Source of the DNA: Cercophora sp. LCS_1
Taxonomy: Eukaryota; Ascomycota; Sordariomycetes; Sordariales; Lasiosphaeriaceae
Direction of reading: 5' to 3'
Length of the DNA: 64,000 nt
NCBI GenBank assembly: GCA_036250225.1
Contig: JAPZLL010000011.1
Coordinates: forward strand, 930,001 to 994,000
Each line of letters begins with the position of its first letter. Within the stretch, counting starts at the first letter, position 1. A program made the position numbers and the translations under genes. The notes beneath the pieces are model-generated. The model made no database searches. It saw only the letters and a list, made by a program, of their open reading frames with translations, and was not told the origin of the DNA. This document shows positions 9,884-21,188 of the stretch, piece by piece.

Positions 9884-11531
9884 ATGACGGCGGTGTGGGT
9901 CCCCTACGCAGCTCAGGCGTTCCTCCTCTGGGTGGTCTCAACCGTCCTCTTCCGACGGTACTTCCACCCACTGGCCTCCATTCCGGGGCCCTTTCTCCCC
10001 GCCGTGACACGACTGTACCTCTGGTACTGGAATGTGATCAAGGATGGTAGTCTCTACAGCAAGATTGAGGAATTGCATGCGCGCTACGGACCTGTGGTGC
10101 GCATCGCACCCAACGAGATCCATCTCGCCGACCCGGACAACTACGACAAGATTTACAGTGTCGGCGGCCGCTTCTACAAGGACCCCGTCTTCTACGAAGT
10201 TCTGAACGTCCCCGCCATGTTCACTTCCATCAGCAATGAGGAGCATCGCCGGCGCCGGGCGCCCCTCAATCACTTCTTTTCCCGTCGTGCCGTCCTCGAC
10301 CTGGAGGACATTGCGCAAGAGAAAGCCAGTAAGCTCTGTCGTCGGGTGCGCGAAGCACTTACCGCTGGGAAACCAGCCGATCTGCGCTCGGGCTTACGGG
10401 CCGTCAGCATTGACGTGCTGACCGAGTATGCCTTCGCCGACTGTTGGGATCATCTCGATGCTCCCGACTACAACGAGTGGTTTTCTGAGGCCGTGCGAGA
10501 CACAGGCGTCATGTGGTGGATATTCCAGCAGTTCCCTATCCTCGTCAAGCCAATGGCGCTCATGCCTGAGAACGTGGCACGCAAAATGAGCCCGGCGATG
10601 AACGGTTGGATGGACTGTATCGTGAGAACGAGGGAGTATGTCATGGCTGTGCAGAAGAACTTTGCTGCCGGCATCAAACCTCAGCGACGCACTATCTTCC
10701 ATGAGCTGCTGGATCCCACTTCACGGGACGAGGAGACGCCTATCCCTCCAACGCTGGAATCGCTATCGGGCGAGGCGCTCAGCTTTTGCACTGCCGCTGC
10801 CGACACGACTGGCAATGCCATGGAGATGTCGGCCTACCATGTTATCACCAATCCCAAGATTTATGCCGCCCTGACCAAGGAATTGCGGGAAGCCTTTCCA
10901 GATCCCAGCGCTGACTTGGACTACACCATCCTGGAGAAGCTGCCATATCTCACCGGTGTTGTCAAGGAGGGACAGAGGCTGTCGTATGGTGTCATCAGCA
11001 GATTACCGCGTGTCACCCCTGAGGGCGGCGCAACGTTCAATGGTTACCACGTTCCTGAGGGTGTAAGTTCCTATTCTCACTCAGCTCGCATACAATTGTG
11101 CATCCCACACGGTGTCATTTTCTCTTGCACAGCTCATCGACTCCCAAAGTCTTCGTCTCCATCCGCCCCAAATCCCCAGCTCGCCCACTGATGTTCTCCA
11201 GACAACCGTATCCATGAGTTCATGGATGATGCACCGCAATCCCGACGCCTTCCCATCGCCCGACGTCTTTGACCCCACGCGCTGGACGGACCCGAGCACA
11301 GTGCGGGCCCGCGACAAGTGTCTTGTCACGTTCAGCCGCGGTTCCCGCACCTGTATCGGCCAGAACTTGGCACTGTGTGAGCTGTATGTCACCCTCGGCA
11401 CGCTGTTCCGACGGTTCGACAACCTTGCTGCGCACAACGTCGGGCCGGAGGATATGACGTATGTGGATTACTTTACTGCGTTTCACAAAAAGGATTCGCG
11501 GGGCTTTAGGGTTGTCGCACGGGAGAAGTAG
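9884..11531 (+). CDS. cytochrome P450 monooxygenase, 2 exons, 502 aa
   Basis: Exons 9884-11062 and 11202-11531. The 139-bp intron has a GTAAGT donor and CAG acceptor and joins HVPEG to TTVSMSSW in phase 0. An N-terminal membrane anchor (about residues 6-24) precedes the proline hinge SIPGPFLP. The I-helix oxygen-activation motif is AAADTT, the K-helix ExxR is EGQR, the PERF-type motif is FDPTRW, and the heme-binding loop is FSRGSRTCIG with the ligand Cys. The length is normal for a microsomal fungal P450, and the sequence resembles the group that contains trichothecene and other secondary-metabolite oxygenases. The substrate cannot be told. The divergent methyltransferase is a possible partner, but no polyketide synthase, NRPS or terpene synthase lies in the window. 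Confidence 0.93.
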
Positions 11532-13854
11532 CGCCTACGTCGTACCTGCAGAGCCGGCAAGTGGTCATACAGGGCACAAACGGTTTACAGGACAGGCGTG
11601 AACATTATGACGGTGTATTGTACATTGCTTCGAAACAGCGGTCTAGTTATATACAGGACCGACAGGAAAATTCTCCGGAGGCCTTTCCGTGTGGATGGTG
11701 GTCCATCGCTACCTCCACGCTCGGTGCTATGGGATATGGCCTTGCTCCAGTGCGTTGTATAGTCTCTAGTGTTCTTGCGTAATAGCACTTCTACCGCTAT
11801 GGTACATCTGGTCCAACTCGCACAAAAACTTGAGGGCAGTCCTTTGTTTCGACGGGTGTTGCTTCAGGTTGTGCTGGGCAAGGGCGATATCAAACGCGGC
11901 AAGGTATCTAAACACGGTCAGCAAACGTGTTCTCGCAGCATGACTAGCAGAAAAAGAACACGCAAGCTCGCTGTGCGTCTACATTTATTTGATGTTTCCT
12001 GCAGCTATAAGCCGCACAGAAAACTTGGGTAGAAAGAAGTAAGCCCCAAGAGCCCCAGGGCTAGCAATAGTGGCTTAAAGCTACAGCGAAAGATAATAGG
12101 CCAGATAAGTTAAACCGGTAAATAGGCTTTCCACATTTACAAAATAACCAATTACAAAATCTAAAAACATTCTTTTTTCTACAGTACTACCAACTAGCTA
12201 TTTAATCACTTATACAATTAAAACAAGATATACCAACCAATAAATTTAATTTAATTAAACTGACTATGTATTAAGTAGAATGCAATAGGAGATACCCACA
12301 GAATTTATTATTGTAAGTAGAACGGTAAAATTAGTTATAAAATAATTAATTGCAATGGCCTATGTATTAGATGATATTAAGCCTTTGAAAGGCTTGTAAA
12401 ACAGTTGCCCTTAACTAAGAATTTTCCCTGGGAGAAGGTTATAAACGAATAAATATTAGCACTCCATAGATTTGTGTTGGAGTGTTTGAAGGTAAATGGA
12501 TAGTTAAAAACAGCGGTCTGAATTGCAAGGGCAGAGGATATTAATGGAGGAGATTGGCGAAAGTGTATAGAGGAGGTGCAAAGAAAGCTTACATAGGTAA
12601 TAAACGAGGTACCCCGAAGGGGGCTCGCTGTGTGTACGACAGAAGGCGATGTGTGGTGTCACACAGCACGCCGCCTACCTGTCGAAAACCATGGGCCTCC
12701 GCTGGGATGGGGACTCGGAGAGTCCGCTGATCCCACGGCGTGACCGGCGGAGAGGGACGACCTAATTCCTGCGAGCTCATCGTTGACGTGGTAGATGGTA
12801 TCGATTGACTACCATAACGATGTGCTTGTTAGCTATTGGAATGCCAGGACTGGGGCAGTTACTCCCGTACAGGAAGAATGCCTCCTCCATTGAGGCTTGG
12901 ATGACGACGACGACGACGGTCAGACCCGACGGCGGATAGATAGCGAGGCACCAAGCAGCACTATTACCTTGGGGACCTAAGGATGGTGGCCATTCGTCAG
13001 CAACAGCAACGCATGCGCTAATTACTGGGAAAAATGGGCGGGTCTCGCTCTGCTCAACCCGCACTATTCGCCCAGCTGGACCGCACGCGTAACCAAAAAC
13101 GCGCTGAGATGGCTTGAAGCTGAGAGCTGGGCTGCAGTACGCGGGGTTATCGCGTCCAATAGACAATGTGCCGGAAAGGCCTAGAACACTCTTAGTTGCA
13201 GGCAGCGAGCTAGACGATCTGCAGTGTCACAGACATCGCATGAAATAACCCAGCCTGCTCACGCAGTTTGGAGCGGGGTAAGCAACCGTGGCTTGAGGAT
13301 GACAGCTGAAAACAGGAGACGCGAAGCGGCGTGTGCTACCCACCTATTCGAATGGCAAGGACATGAAAACGAGATGCGAGCATCCAATGAAAATACTACT
13401 ATTGGTGAGGAAATGGGAGTGGGTGCCTTCCTGAGTTTGCTAAGGTAGTTAAGGCCGTGATGGGCCAGGGATAGGGACGGAGTTCCATCGATCGACATTG
13501 TAGCACCCTCCCTTTCTTTGCGTGCCAGCTTGCGTGGAAAGACAACATCCGTTTGGCCGTCCAATCAAGGTGGGCGACACCTCAATCTCCCCTGTTGACC
13601 TGTTTGGTGGCGGTGGCGAGGACAAGGTCGGGCCACCGGTCAACAGTCCATTCCGGGTTGACGGCACACCCGTTCTCACTGTCGAAAAGGTTGTTGACGT
13701 GGTACGAGCCTGTCCCTCCGCCGTGACCTTGATATCATCCGCACCCTGACATCTTGGCGGCAGATAACGCCGAAACCTGTAGCAGACGGAGCGGACCATG
13801 AGACGACCAACTACCATCATTCCTCCCGTGTTGCTGACATCCATATCCTTAAAG
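11532..13854. other. gene-poor stretch with an AT-rich core
   Basis: About 2.3 kb with no supportable gene. From about 12060 to 12600 the composition becomes strongly AT-rich, with runs such as AATTTAATTTAATTAAAC, unlike the GC-rich flanks. This is how repeat-induced point mutation (RIP) relics or old transposon remnants look in ascomycetes, but no terminal repeats or recognisable transposase were found. Open frames at 12777-13166 (minus) and 13449-13892 (minus) show no family signature. Confidence 0.5.
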
Positions 13855-14288
13855 CTATCTGCACGAAGCATCCATTTCGAGACTCCAAGCAAAGCATCTG
13901 GAGCTTCAGTATGATGCTATCGAGCAAATGGTCAACCACTTCAAGCTTATTCGAGATGGCCTAGCCACCGCAGCGAAAGAGACCGACGCCGACACTAAGA
14001 AGGCGCTTCTCAAGGTCTCAGCAACAGCCAAAGCCAATGCTGCGAAGGAGTTTGAGGAGGTAAGTAGAAGCGAAAAAGCCGGCAACCCCTCTACGTGTCC
14101 AGCTACTAATTGGATACTCTTGGTTGCAGAATATGGAAGCAATCACGTGGGAGAACGCCTACGATGTGCTCAAGAAGCGGGACGACGCTGACAAGGCGTA
14201 TATGGCGGACGACATTAGCAAGGAAGACTTGATCAAGGCGACGATCCAAGCAGTTCACAACAAGGCAGCGCAAAAACCGACTTCATAG
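13855..14288 (+). CDS. small helical hypothetical protein (3' exons; 5' end unresolved)
   Basis: The last intron is clear: donor GTAAGT at 14060, a TACTAAT branch point at 14104 and a GCAG acceptor at 14129. It joins AKEFEE to NMEAITWENAYDVL in frame, ending at TAG 14288. The first ATG in the frame, 13928, would give a 96-aa protein. The frame is open and coding-like back to 13855, however, where a CTGAC (13834) plus AAAG signal suggests an upstream exon. The product is Lys/Glu/Ala-rich and predicted all-helical with no recognised domain. I cannot assign a function. The alternative is a short stand-alone gene starting at 13928. Confidence 0.55.
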
Positions 14289-14981
14289 CTAGTCCAGGGA
14301 CCGTGGCCCTGATTTCGGCTTTTCAACATGGCGCTCCGTCGGAAGGGCTAATCAGAGAATCAGGCCCGCTGGGCCATTCCCTTGTTTTCTGAGGTGTTTT
14401 TCAATTGAGTTCTACTTCGCTGTGTCACACTCGGCGGCTGAAACAAACCCGGGGCAAGAGGTCGTTTTGTGTCCTCACATTGGGCAGAGCTATTTGCCTT
14501 TGTCGTATCACTGAGGCAAGCTCCCAAGTCCTGGTCCGATCGGTCAGTTGATGTGTCAGCGTGGCCCGGTCAAGTGTCGCCGTGGTGAAGTGGTTGTTTG
14601 TTATGATGAATTCAATTTCCACGTCATCTCCTTGAACCCTCTAGATACGGCTGGTTGGTCCAACACGGTGCTGCCCTGGACTACCCAGCCTTTTCTCCAT
14701 CTCAGCTTACCAATCAGGTTCGGAGACAGACCGGCATCAAAACGACTGGCGAATCACCACGATAGACGACCTGTTTCGCATCAGCGCGAGCCTTAGCCCG
14801 GACTACTCAAACGTCAAATTTTCTGCTTGTACAGCTTTGCTTTCCTCGTCTTTTTCACTGGCAACTTCACAGACGACCTTGAGGGAACACCCCGTGAGAT
14901 GCTATCATCTTACTCTTCACCCAAGTCGAGCGCGCGCGACAAGAAAAGGCCTTATACGCAAGTTCACTCTTGCCTGTCATC
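14289..14981. other. intergenic, nothing recognised
   Basis: Flank between the small helical protein and the following gene. No open frame with family features, repeat or RNA gene was seen. Confidence 0.4.
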
Positions 14982-16097
14982 ATGGCCAAGAACAAAAACC
15001 GAGCCTCGACCTCCACGCCCGCCCCTCCCGTGAGAACTACCAACGAACGCAACACCACCACCAAAGCTTCTCAACCGCCCACAAGACCAACAAACCTACC
15101 CTCTTTCGGCATAACCAAACCCCTCCAATTCCTAAGCGCCCACCCCGCCGGCGCCCGGTGCAACGAACAAGCCCTCCGTTTCGTCTTCCTGGTCGCCATG
15201 CTCCGCAACGCATCTCTCTGCACGCCCGACATCATCTTCTGTCCGTCCAAATACCTCCGCGCGTTGTCGTCGCCCCGTCGCGACCAACTGGGGCTTCACT
15301 TCCCCGCCACACGCAACAAGGAGAACATCTTTCCCCCCACCTGGCTACCCAACGACGCTGGCCTCGCCTCTCTCGGTGTTATGAATCTTGATACCACGCA
15401 CGTCAGAGATAGTATTGCGGCGTCTAAACTCCGGCTTGTTGAAGACCCAGAGTGGATGCTCGGTAACAACGGGCGGTTGCTTTGGCTTGCGTCGGATGTG
15501 GCAAAGGAACGGATCGTCAACAAGGATAACGACAAAGTCAGGTACGAAGAGCGGTTTTGGCTTGGTGAGCTGGAGGCTGTGCTGTGGGTGGGCCATTGGA
15601 CGCGGCTGATGGCTTTGGGTGTTGAGATTGAGAGGCGGATACCTGCTGCTCGGGAAGCGTGGTGGATTTTTTTTGGGCTACTTTGGAGACCGTTGAAGGG
15701 GTGGGTTCGTCCAGTGGATGGCTGGGTGCTGGAGGAGGGTGAGTATGAGGGGAGGGTCCAGCCTGGTGACGACGAGGTTGTGGAGATGGAGAAGGTTTTG
15801 GAACGGGCGACTGGGGAGGTTCCTGGGGAGGCGTATCTGGTGAGGCTGGAGGGTGGGAGGAATGTTAGTGAGGCGGTGTTTGGGCTGCACTGGGATGGGG
15901 AGTTTTTGGACCAACTGAAAGGTGCTGGGGAGCTGGTTGTGGGGTTTGTCGCCGAGATGGAGGGGGAGATTCGACGCAATGTTAGGGGGTATAAGCATAG
16001 GTCGGCGAATCCGGTGGTGAGGGCCCAGGGGAAGGGGGCTGACGAGGAACGGAGGAAGGTGCAGGAGTTTGCGAGGGGGACAGCTGCTCAGCTCTAG
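14982..16097 (+). CDS. uncharacterised fungal protein, 371 aa, with a pseudogene paralogue nearby
   Basis: Intronless; ATG at 14982 gives MAKNKNRAST. The first 50 residues are Thr/Pro-rich and low in complexity. The rest is a globular, Trp-rich domain (WLASDVAKERIV, FWLGELEAVLWVGHWTRL, WWIFFGLLWRPLKGWVRPV) ending in a basic tail (GYKHRSANPVVRAQGKG). I do not recognise the family. It is supported as a true gene by a diverged, inverted paralogue 1.2 kb downstream that conserves the same blocks, including the GYKHRS tail. There is no signal peptide; the hydrophobic Trp segment could be a buried helix rather than a membrane span. Confidence 0.75.
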   Translation: MAKNKNRASTSTPAPPVRTTNERNTTTKASQPPTRPTNLPSFGITKPLQFLSAHPAGARCNEQALRFVFLVAMLRNASLCTPDIIFCPSKYLRALSSPRRDQLGLHFPATRNKENIFPPTWLPNDAGLASLGVMNLDTTHVRDSIAASKLRLVEDPEWMLGNNGRLLWLASDVAKERIVNKDNDKVRYEERFWLGELEAVLWVGHWTRLMALGVEIERRIPAAREAWWIFFGLLWRPLKGWVRPVDGWVLEEGEYEGRVQPGDDEVVEMEKVLERATGEVPGEAYLVRLEGGRNVSEAVFGLHWDGEFLDQLKGAGELVVGFVAEMEGEIRRNVRGYKHRSANPVVRAQGKGADEERRKVQEFARGTAAQL

Positions 16098-16540
16098 ATG
16101 TTGGCTGTGATGAGATTTTTGGTGTTTGGAATTTGGTGGGAGAGTAGCCAAGGGCGAGGGTTTAAATCAAAGGTTCTATCTCCGAGACCTCAGTCCTCAC
16201 GTGGAACTAGGACATTATTAAGATTTCCAAGCCTTTTCCATTACGCCTATTTGACCCTTGAGATAAAGCAAGCTCCAGAACAGTTTAAACTCGAAAGGAT
16301 TGTGGGAAGTTCACCAGAATAGAGATACTGCCACTGGAGCGTCGCAAGCTTGGCGGCTGTGAAAGTACCGCTGCCAACCCCAACAGGTTCCGGGTAAATT
16401 GCCTACCCGCGTTCCGAGTGACATCCCTTCCGGACACATACACGGCTAGCGGCACTCCCACTGATCTCCCTTTCACCCGTCTCAACCTTATTTCGACTTC
16501 ACACTATCCGTCCACCGATCTTGTCCTCAGATCTGACGCG
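16098..16540. other. intergenic, promoter of the secreted-protein gene
   Basis: About 440 bases with no gene. An open frame starting upstream at 16418 reads into the next gene but lacks a signal peptide, so the ATG at 16541 was preferred. Confidence 0.4.
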
Positions 16541-17092
16541 ATGTTAATCAAGTCTCTATTTGGTATACTACCATTTAGCCCCCTCCTTGCGTCAGCAACA
16601 TCAGTTCGCACCCATCCCGCTACGTCGTATTCAATATGGCAAATCTCAGATTTTACCCAAGATTTCACGACGCCTGATCTAGGTGGTAGCGTCATTTTCC
16701 ATCTTTCCAATCTCATCACCGGCTTTGGTGCACTTTGCTTTCGACGCGGTGTCTATACAGATGTCTTGGGCGAGTGTTTTTGGACAAAGGGTGGGACTGG
16801 TGAAGACGATGACACGGCGACGTGGTTTCTCTATGATCAAACGACTGGGCGTTTGGAGCTTACTCAGGAGTGGTCATGCGAGAAGGAAAGGTGAGTCTTT
16901 TGGTGTGGGACGACATGCGTCAATGACTGACGAGTTTCCAGTGACAAAGTACGGGTTAAGGGGATAGCAGTTGTGTTGGTCAGGGAGGGTCGCAAAGTTG
17001 GGGAGGCTATGGAACCGGGTGTCTTGTGTGCGCCGGGCGGGGGTGAGGTGCTTGGGGATATTGTCATTTGCGATTCTGTGGCTGGCTGTTAG
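16541..17092 (+). CDS. small secreted cysteine-containing protein (AA1-like), 2 exons, 166 aa
   Basis: Exons 16541-16890 and 16942-17092, separated by a 51-bp intron (GTGAGT donor, CAG acceptor) that joins CEKE to SDKVRVKG. The N-terminus MLIKSLFGILPFSPLLASA is a signal peptide with likely cleavage after ASA. Mature features include YSIWQISDFTQDF, GGSVIFHLSN and LELTQEWSC, a strand-rich layout close to fungal AA1-like (Alt a 1 type) secreted proteins. Six cysteines in the mature part could form disulfides. It is probably extracellular; whether it acts on a host or at the cell wall is unknown. It sits between the two inverted paralogues at 14982 and 17306. The upstream in-frame ATG at 16418 was rejected because it would bury the signal peptide. 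Confidence 0.72.
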
Positions 17093-17305
17093 CTTTCATG
17101 GTCTACTAGTAAGCAGTCACGAACGTGCAATAGACAGAGGAATTTTATAGAATATATTGGTAGTTGTAAGAATACTAGTTCTGTCCCTCTGTAGACTAGA
17201 GTCTTTTGCTCGCTGTTTCTAAGATGCAGCCTAGATCTGCTCTTCTGAGGGGGTCTGAAATCTAATTGATTGTCTCTCCGTGCAGGAAAGCTGTGAAAAT
17301 GGGGC

Positions 17306-18178
17306 TTAAGGTGTAAAGAGTAAAATGAAATGCCCGCATGAACTCGAGTCAAAGCTGAGTCGCGCGAATTCCTGTGCCCCCCTAGCTTGCCCCGCCTTAG
17401 CCCTCGCAGCCGAGCTCATGGACCGGTGTTTGTAGCCCTTGACCCGTTCACCGATCTCTCGCGTAACCTTCTTGACCAAATCCCCAACCAGGCCTTCCGC
17501 TTCGCTCAAATGCAACAGGAACTCCTCATCCTCCCAGTGCAGCTTGAACATGGGTTCACAGGCCATTCGTCCACCCTCCAACGCTTTTGGGCACAAGCTT
17601 TGTGGAACCGCACCAGCAGCGCTTGCCAGGATGCTTTCCGTGCGATGGATAGCGGCGGCATCTGAGGGGTCAGTCTTGCCTTCATACTGAGCCTCTGGCA
17701 GAACCCATCCGTCTACATTGCAGACGCACCTTCCAGCCAAAGGCCTCCAAAGCAAGCCAAACATGGCCCAGACTGCCTCCCTGGCCGCCGGGATCTATTT
17801 CTCCACATCTGCGCTGAGGACAGATAACCTGGTGACATGGCCGATCCAAAGGACGTCCTCCAGCTCCCCCAGCCAAAAGTTGTCGCCATATACGGTCTGG
17901 ACCTACCCGTCCTTGGTCTCGAATTTCTTGACACGAGCAAGATTGGACGCTGTCCAGAGGAGCCACCCGTTTGGGCCAAGCATTCAGCCTGGGTCTTCAA
18001 CAACTCGGAGCTTGGCAGCTGTTATGATATTCCGGGCCGGAAGGCCGTCGACGCCGAGGGCTACGATTCCTGTGTCGTTGGGTGACCAGTGGCTCGGAAA
18101 GGTCTGCTTTGTCTTGATTGCTGGAAAGTGGATAGCGAGCTGACCCTGCAGGGGTGAGGAAGGATGGATAGGTAACAA
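17306..18178 (-). pseudogene. pseudogenised inverted paralogue of the 14982-16097 gene
   Basis: One minus-strand frame matches the paralogue from IHFPAIKTKQTFPSHW through KLRVVEDPG, FWLGELEDVLWIGHVTRL, LLWRPLAG, VDGWVLPEAQYEG and GYKHRS. It is interrupted by three in-frame stops: TGA at 17984-17986 (a conserved Trp in the paralogue), TAG at 17903-17905 and TAG at 17795-17797. No frameshift is needed across about 870 bp. The N-terminal part is missing or unrecognisable; a CCTGCAG acceptor-like site lies just before the conserved region. Expected status: non-functional, although stop-codon readthrough or assembly error cannot be excluded. Confidence 0.75.
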
Positions 18179-18899
18179 GAAGGTTTGTTTCTAGAGAAAA
18201 GAAGGTGAGGACTTTATATAGTGGATAGGGAAGAGGATCAATTGGAGAAAAGGAAGATGGTGATTCACTTGAACAGTCAAAAGATGATTCCCCACGCCGC
18301 ATTCTTTCCCATTTTGCTAAATCGGGTGAATACAGATAGTCTTATTGGGAGGAAACCCTGAGTTGCGCGGAAGGGCAGCATGTAATTATTGTACAATAAG
18401 TTGAGCCATGAAGCCCGATGAAAGCCCAAGCCGTCCTAGTTAGGATGAAGTTCTCATGATTTTGCCGATTTTCTTTTTCACGTATATTTTCTCTCCTGGG
18501 ACGAGACTGGTTTCGATTGTCGACTGACTCAATGTTGGGTTCATGCTGTGATTGAAGCCCTCAAAGTGAAATACACTCTCAAATTTAAGGTAAAGAATAT
18601 CTCATATAATTTACTGGAACAAAGTGTTTCCCTTTTGATTTCCCTGAGACAGAAACTGTAATAACTGTTTTAGTATGACAAACGACCGAACTCCAAGAGG
18701 CGGACTGATGCTTTTGCTTTGTTTTTCTTGGGTGTTGGCTTTCTTGATGGTTTGCCCCGCTTACCCTAACCCTTGTATCATTTGGTGCCCACCACTCGAC
18801 TTGCTTTGCCTCTGCCAAGCAACAAGATCCAACTCCAGCGACCGCGCAACTTGCGATGCTCTATCCAACCTCAACAAAACACCACCGCAATTTGCCACG
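18179..18899. other. intergenic, promoter of the BTB gene
   Basis: No supportable gene. The region is AT-richer than its flanks around 18300-18680. A CT-rich leader precedes the BTB start. Confidence 0.4.
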
Positions 18900-19790
18900 A
18901 TGGATAAAACGGTAACCGAAGCCGAGAATCGGTCGGCGGACGAGAAGTAAGCGACAATGTTTACAATTTTTTTGTTCAAGATGGCGCGCTAACTGATCCA
19001 CAGGCTTCTTGAAACAGGGCTCTTCTCCGACGTCACCGTCAATTGCGGCCGCCGATCGTGGAAATTGCACAAGAATATCCTCTGCTCGCGAAACAAGTGG
19101 TTTGAGAAAGCACTGACTGGCGCCTTTGAGGAGGCTCGCACCGGCGTCGTCGACTTGGACGAACTCGACCCCGACCACGTCGACCGGGTCATCCGCTGGA
19201 TCTACACGGGCGCCTGCGACATCACGAAGCTCGCCGCCAACGGCGCCAAGACCACCCTTGTGGCCTGTTGCAAGGTCTACACCATCGCCGACTACTTTGC
19301 GGTCAACAGCCTCGTCTCTCTGGTGATCCAAGCCCTGACGACCGAGCTGGACAGGAAGCTCGGCGCTCTGCAGAACCGACAAGCCCCCGACTGGCTCGAC
19401 GACTTTTTCGAGGCCATCAACCTTGTTTACCAGGATGTCCCGCTTCCCGATGCCGACCGCGATGTCAGCAAGACCGCCCTGCTGAGCACATTTCTCGCGT
19501 CTGCGCATTGTGCTCGCTACTATCTCCTACAGCACGATGAGTTCTCCAAGAGGATTGACCAAGCGCCGGCCTTTGCGCTCGACTTCTTCCGGGGCATGCG
19601 TAAGGCTGGAGACTTTATCATTTCTCCTCCCGACCCAGCGTGTTCTTTTTGTCGCGTAAAGCCTCGTGACAAGCCGTACTTTCCCTACGTGGCTACCCAG
19701 AAGCTGCATCTCAACTGTGTATGCGGCGGCTGCGGCCAGAGGCGCGATTTCCCGGCTCCTACCGAGAACTGGATGAAGAAGACGCCGTAG
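18900..19790 (+). CDS. BTB/POZ-domain protein with a cysteine-rich tail, 2 exons, 277 aa
   Basis: Exons 18900-18946 and 19004-19790; the 57-bp intron has GTAAGC donor, CTAAC branch and CAG acceptor and completes the Lys codon of DEK|LLETG. Residues of about 15-125 match a BTB fold: GLFSDVTVNCGRRSWKLHKN, FEKALTGAFEEA, DELDPDHVDRVIRWIYTG, and KVYTIADYFAVNSL. BTB domains mediate dimerisation and often recruit cullin-3 ubiquitin ligases. The C-terminus contains CSFC and then CVCGGC (about 233-265), a Cys spacing that could bind zinc and is not part of the BTB domain. No BACK, Kelch or MATH domain was seen. Probably an intracellular adaptor; partner unknown. Confidence 0.85.
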
Positions 19791-20089
19791 GATGGACCTT
19801 CCATATTCCAGCACGGCTTCGATTCGGTTAAGAGGCGTTAATCTGCATTGCCACAAGGGGTTGGAGTTTTGGCGCACGGAGTATGTTTAGAGAGCACTTT
19901 GATGGGGACCTACGGGCAACCAATATACACAGGTAGTTTTACCGGTTTTGAGGCCGTATTTGTCACCAAAATTCCAGCACACTGCTCGATATTCGATGCG
20001 CAAGTGGTGTTTGACTTTTCTGTTGCCGCCTACTGCAGTTTCCAGTACCTATCCAGATCCTCGTGAATGCTGCCCTGTCTTTCCACCAT

Positions 20090-21188
20090 CTAGTTGACCA
20101 AACCCGCCTTTCTAGCCTCTCCCATAATCATAGCGCGAAGAAGAACCCTAGCAAACACGACCCGCGCATCGCTGGGGTTTGTGATGCTCAACTGCGACAA
20201 ATAGGCCCCCTCATTACCCCAGCGCTTCGCGATGAACTGAAGCTCATCCTCGTTGAAAGGACCGTCAGGAGGACGCTCCCCAAAGCGGCCAGCAGCGACA
20301 GCCATCTTGCCCTTCACCTGCTCCCTCTCGTGCTTCTTCATCTTCTTCTCCCACTCGCCGCCATAACCACCTTTAGCCACCAACCCGGCCAAAACCCATC
20401 TCTTATCCTCAATCTCCGGCAAACCGCTCACCACCCCAACCTGCCGCGCCATACGTCCACCCACGCCCGCATCCTCATCCCATCCCTCCGCCAGAGTCCC
20501 CTCCGTCTTGGCCGTCTCAACCCACTTCTTTCTCTCGCCGCCATCCCAAAAGGCGGCCAACAAGTACCGCACCCCCTCCCTGAACCTCGACTCCCCAACT
20601 TCTGGCCCAACAGGCGCTCCACTGATCTTGACAGACAGACAATCATCCGCCGCACTCCCATCATTGTAGAGATATGCAACCTGCTTGCCATTCTCGTCGA
20701 CGATGTTACCCAGCGATCCGTGTGCCTTCTGCTCGTAAACGACCTTGCAGTTCTTGAGCTCGCCCTCCCAGTAGCCGCCGAGGATGTTGCAGACCATATC
20801 GGGGACGTGGAGGACGTTGTGGAGACGGATGGTGCCGTGGGCTTTGGCGCCTTGCAGCTTGGGGTTGCGCTTGACGGGGAGGTCGACGGTGCCGATGCCG
20901 ATTGCGACGGGGCATTCGTCGGTGAAGAGGGTGGTTATGGTTGTGCTGTGGGGGCGGTAGTCCGTGAACCAGGCGCGGGATGTCGCGATGCTGGCTCTGT
21001 TAGTGATGGGATAGATGGGATGGACGGGATGGACGGGATGGATGAGGATGACGGAATGGAGATGGGAGGGACGAGGAAGGGGATGGAAGGAGAACTTACT
21101 GGACCGTGGAGTTGGGAGAGAAGATCCAGTCCGGGCACATGCTCGCTCCTTCCGAAGCGCCCGTTTCGTCAGAAGTGGTGGACGACAT
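20090..21188 (-). CDS. domesticated copia-retroelement-derived protein, 2 exons, 331 aa
   Basis: Exons 21188-21100 and 20996-20090, with a 103-bp intron (GTAAGT donor, ACAG acceptor) that joins CA|A into the Gln of NSTVQ. Residues of about 19-104 follow the copia pol layout: DWIFSPN, where the protease DSG motif would be, then a Trp-Phe block (SRAWFTDYRP), IGIGTVDLPV, and LHNVLHVPDMVCNILGG, which corresponds to the NVLYVP-NLLS block before integrase. The catalytic Asp-Ser-Gly is absent, so protease activity is not expected. No integrase, reverse transcriptase or LTR is present, and the rest is a charged, non-viral C-terminal domain. It is read as an ancient cellular gene derived from a retroelement. 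Two relic copies follow within 6 kb. Confidence 0.72.
21003..21062 (+). repeat. imperfect GGGATGGAC-type microsatellite inside an intron
   Basis: Repeats of GGGATGGAC and close variants lie wholly within the intron of the copia-derived gene. They create a spurious low-complexity peptide (repeating HPV or GMD) if the intron is read through. Confidence 0.7.

Noticed and set aside
9884..11531. methyltransferase/P450 pair as a secondary-metabolite gene cluster
   Set aside because: No polyketide synthase, NRPS, terpene cyclase or other backbone enzyme lies in the window.
16418..16540. upstream start for the secreted protein
   Set aside because: It would place 41 residues before a clear signal peptide.
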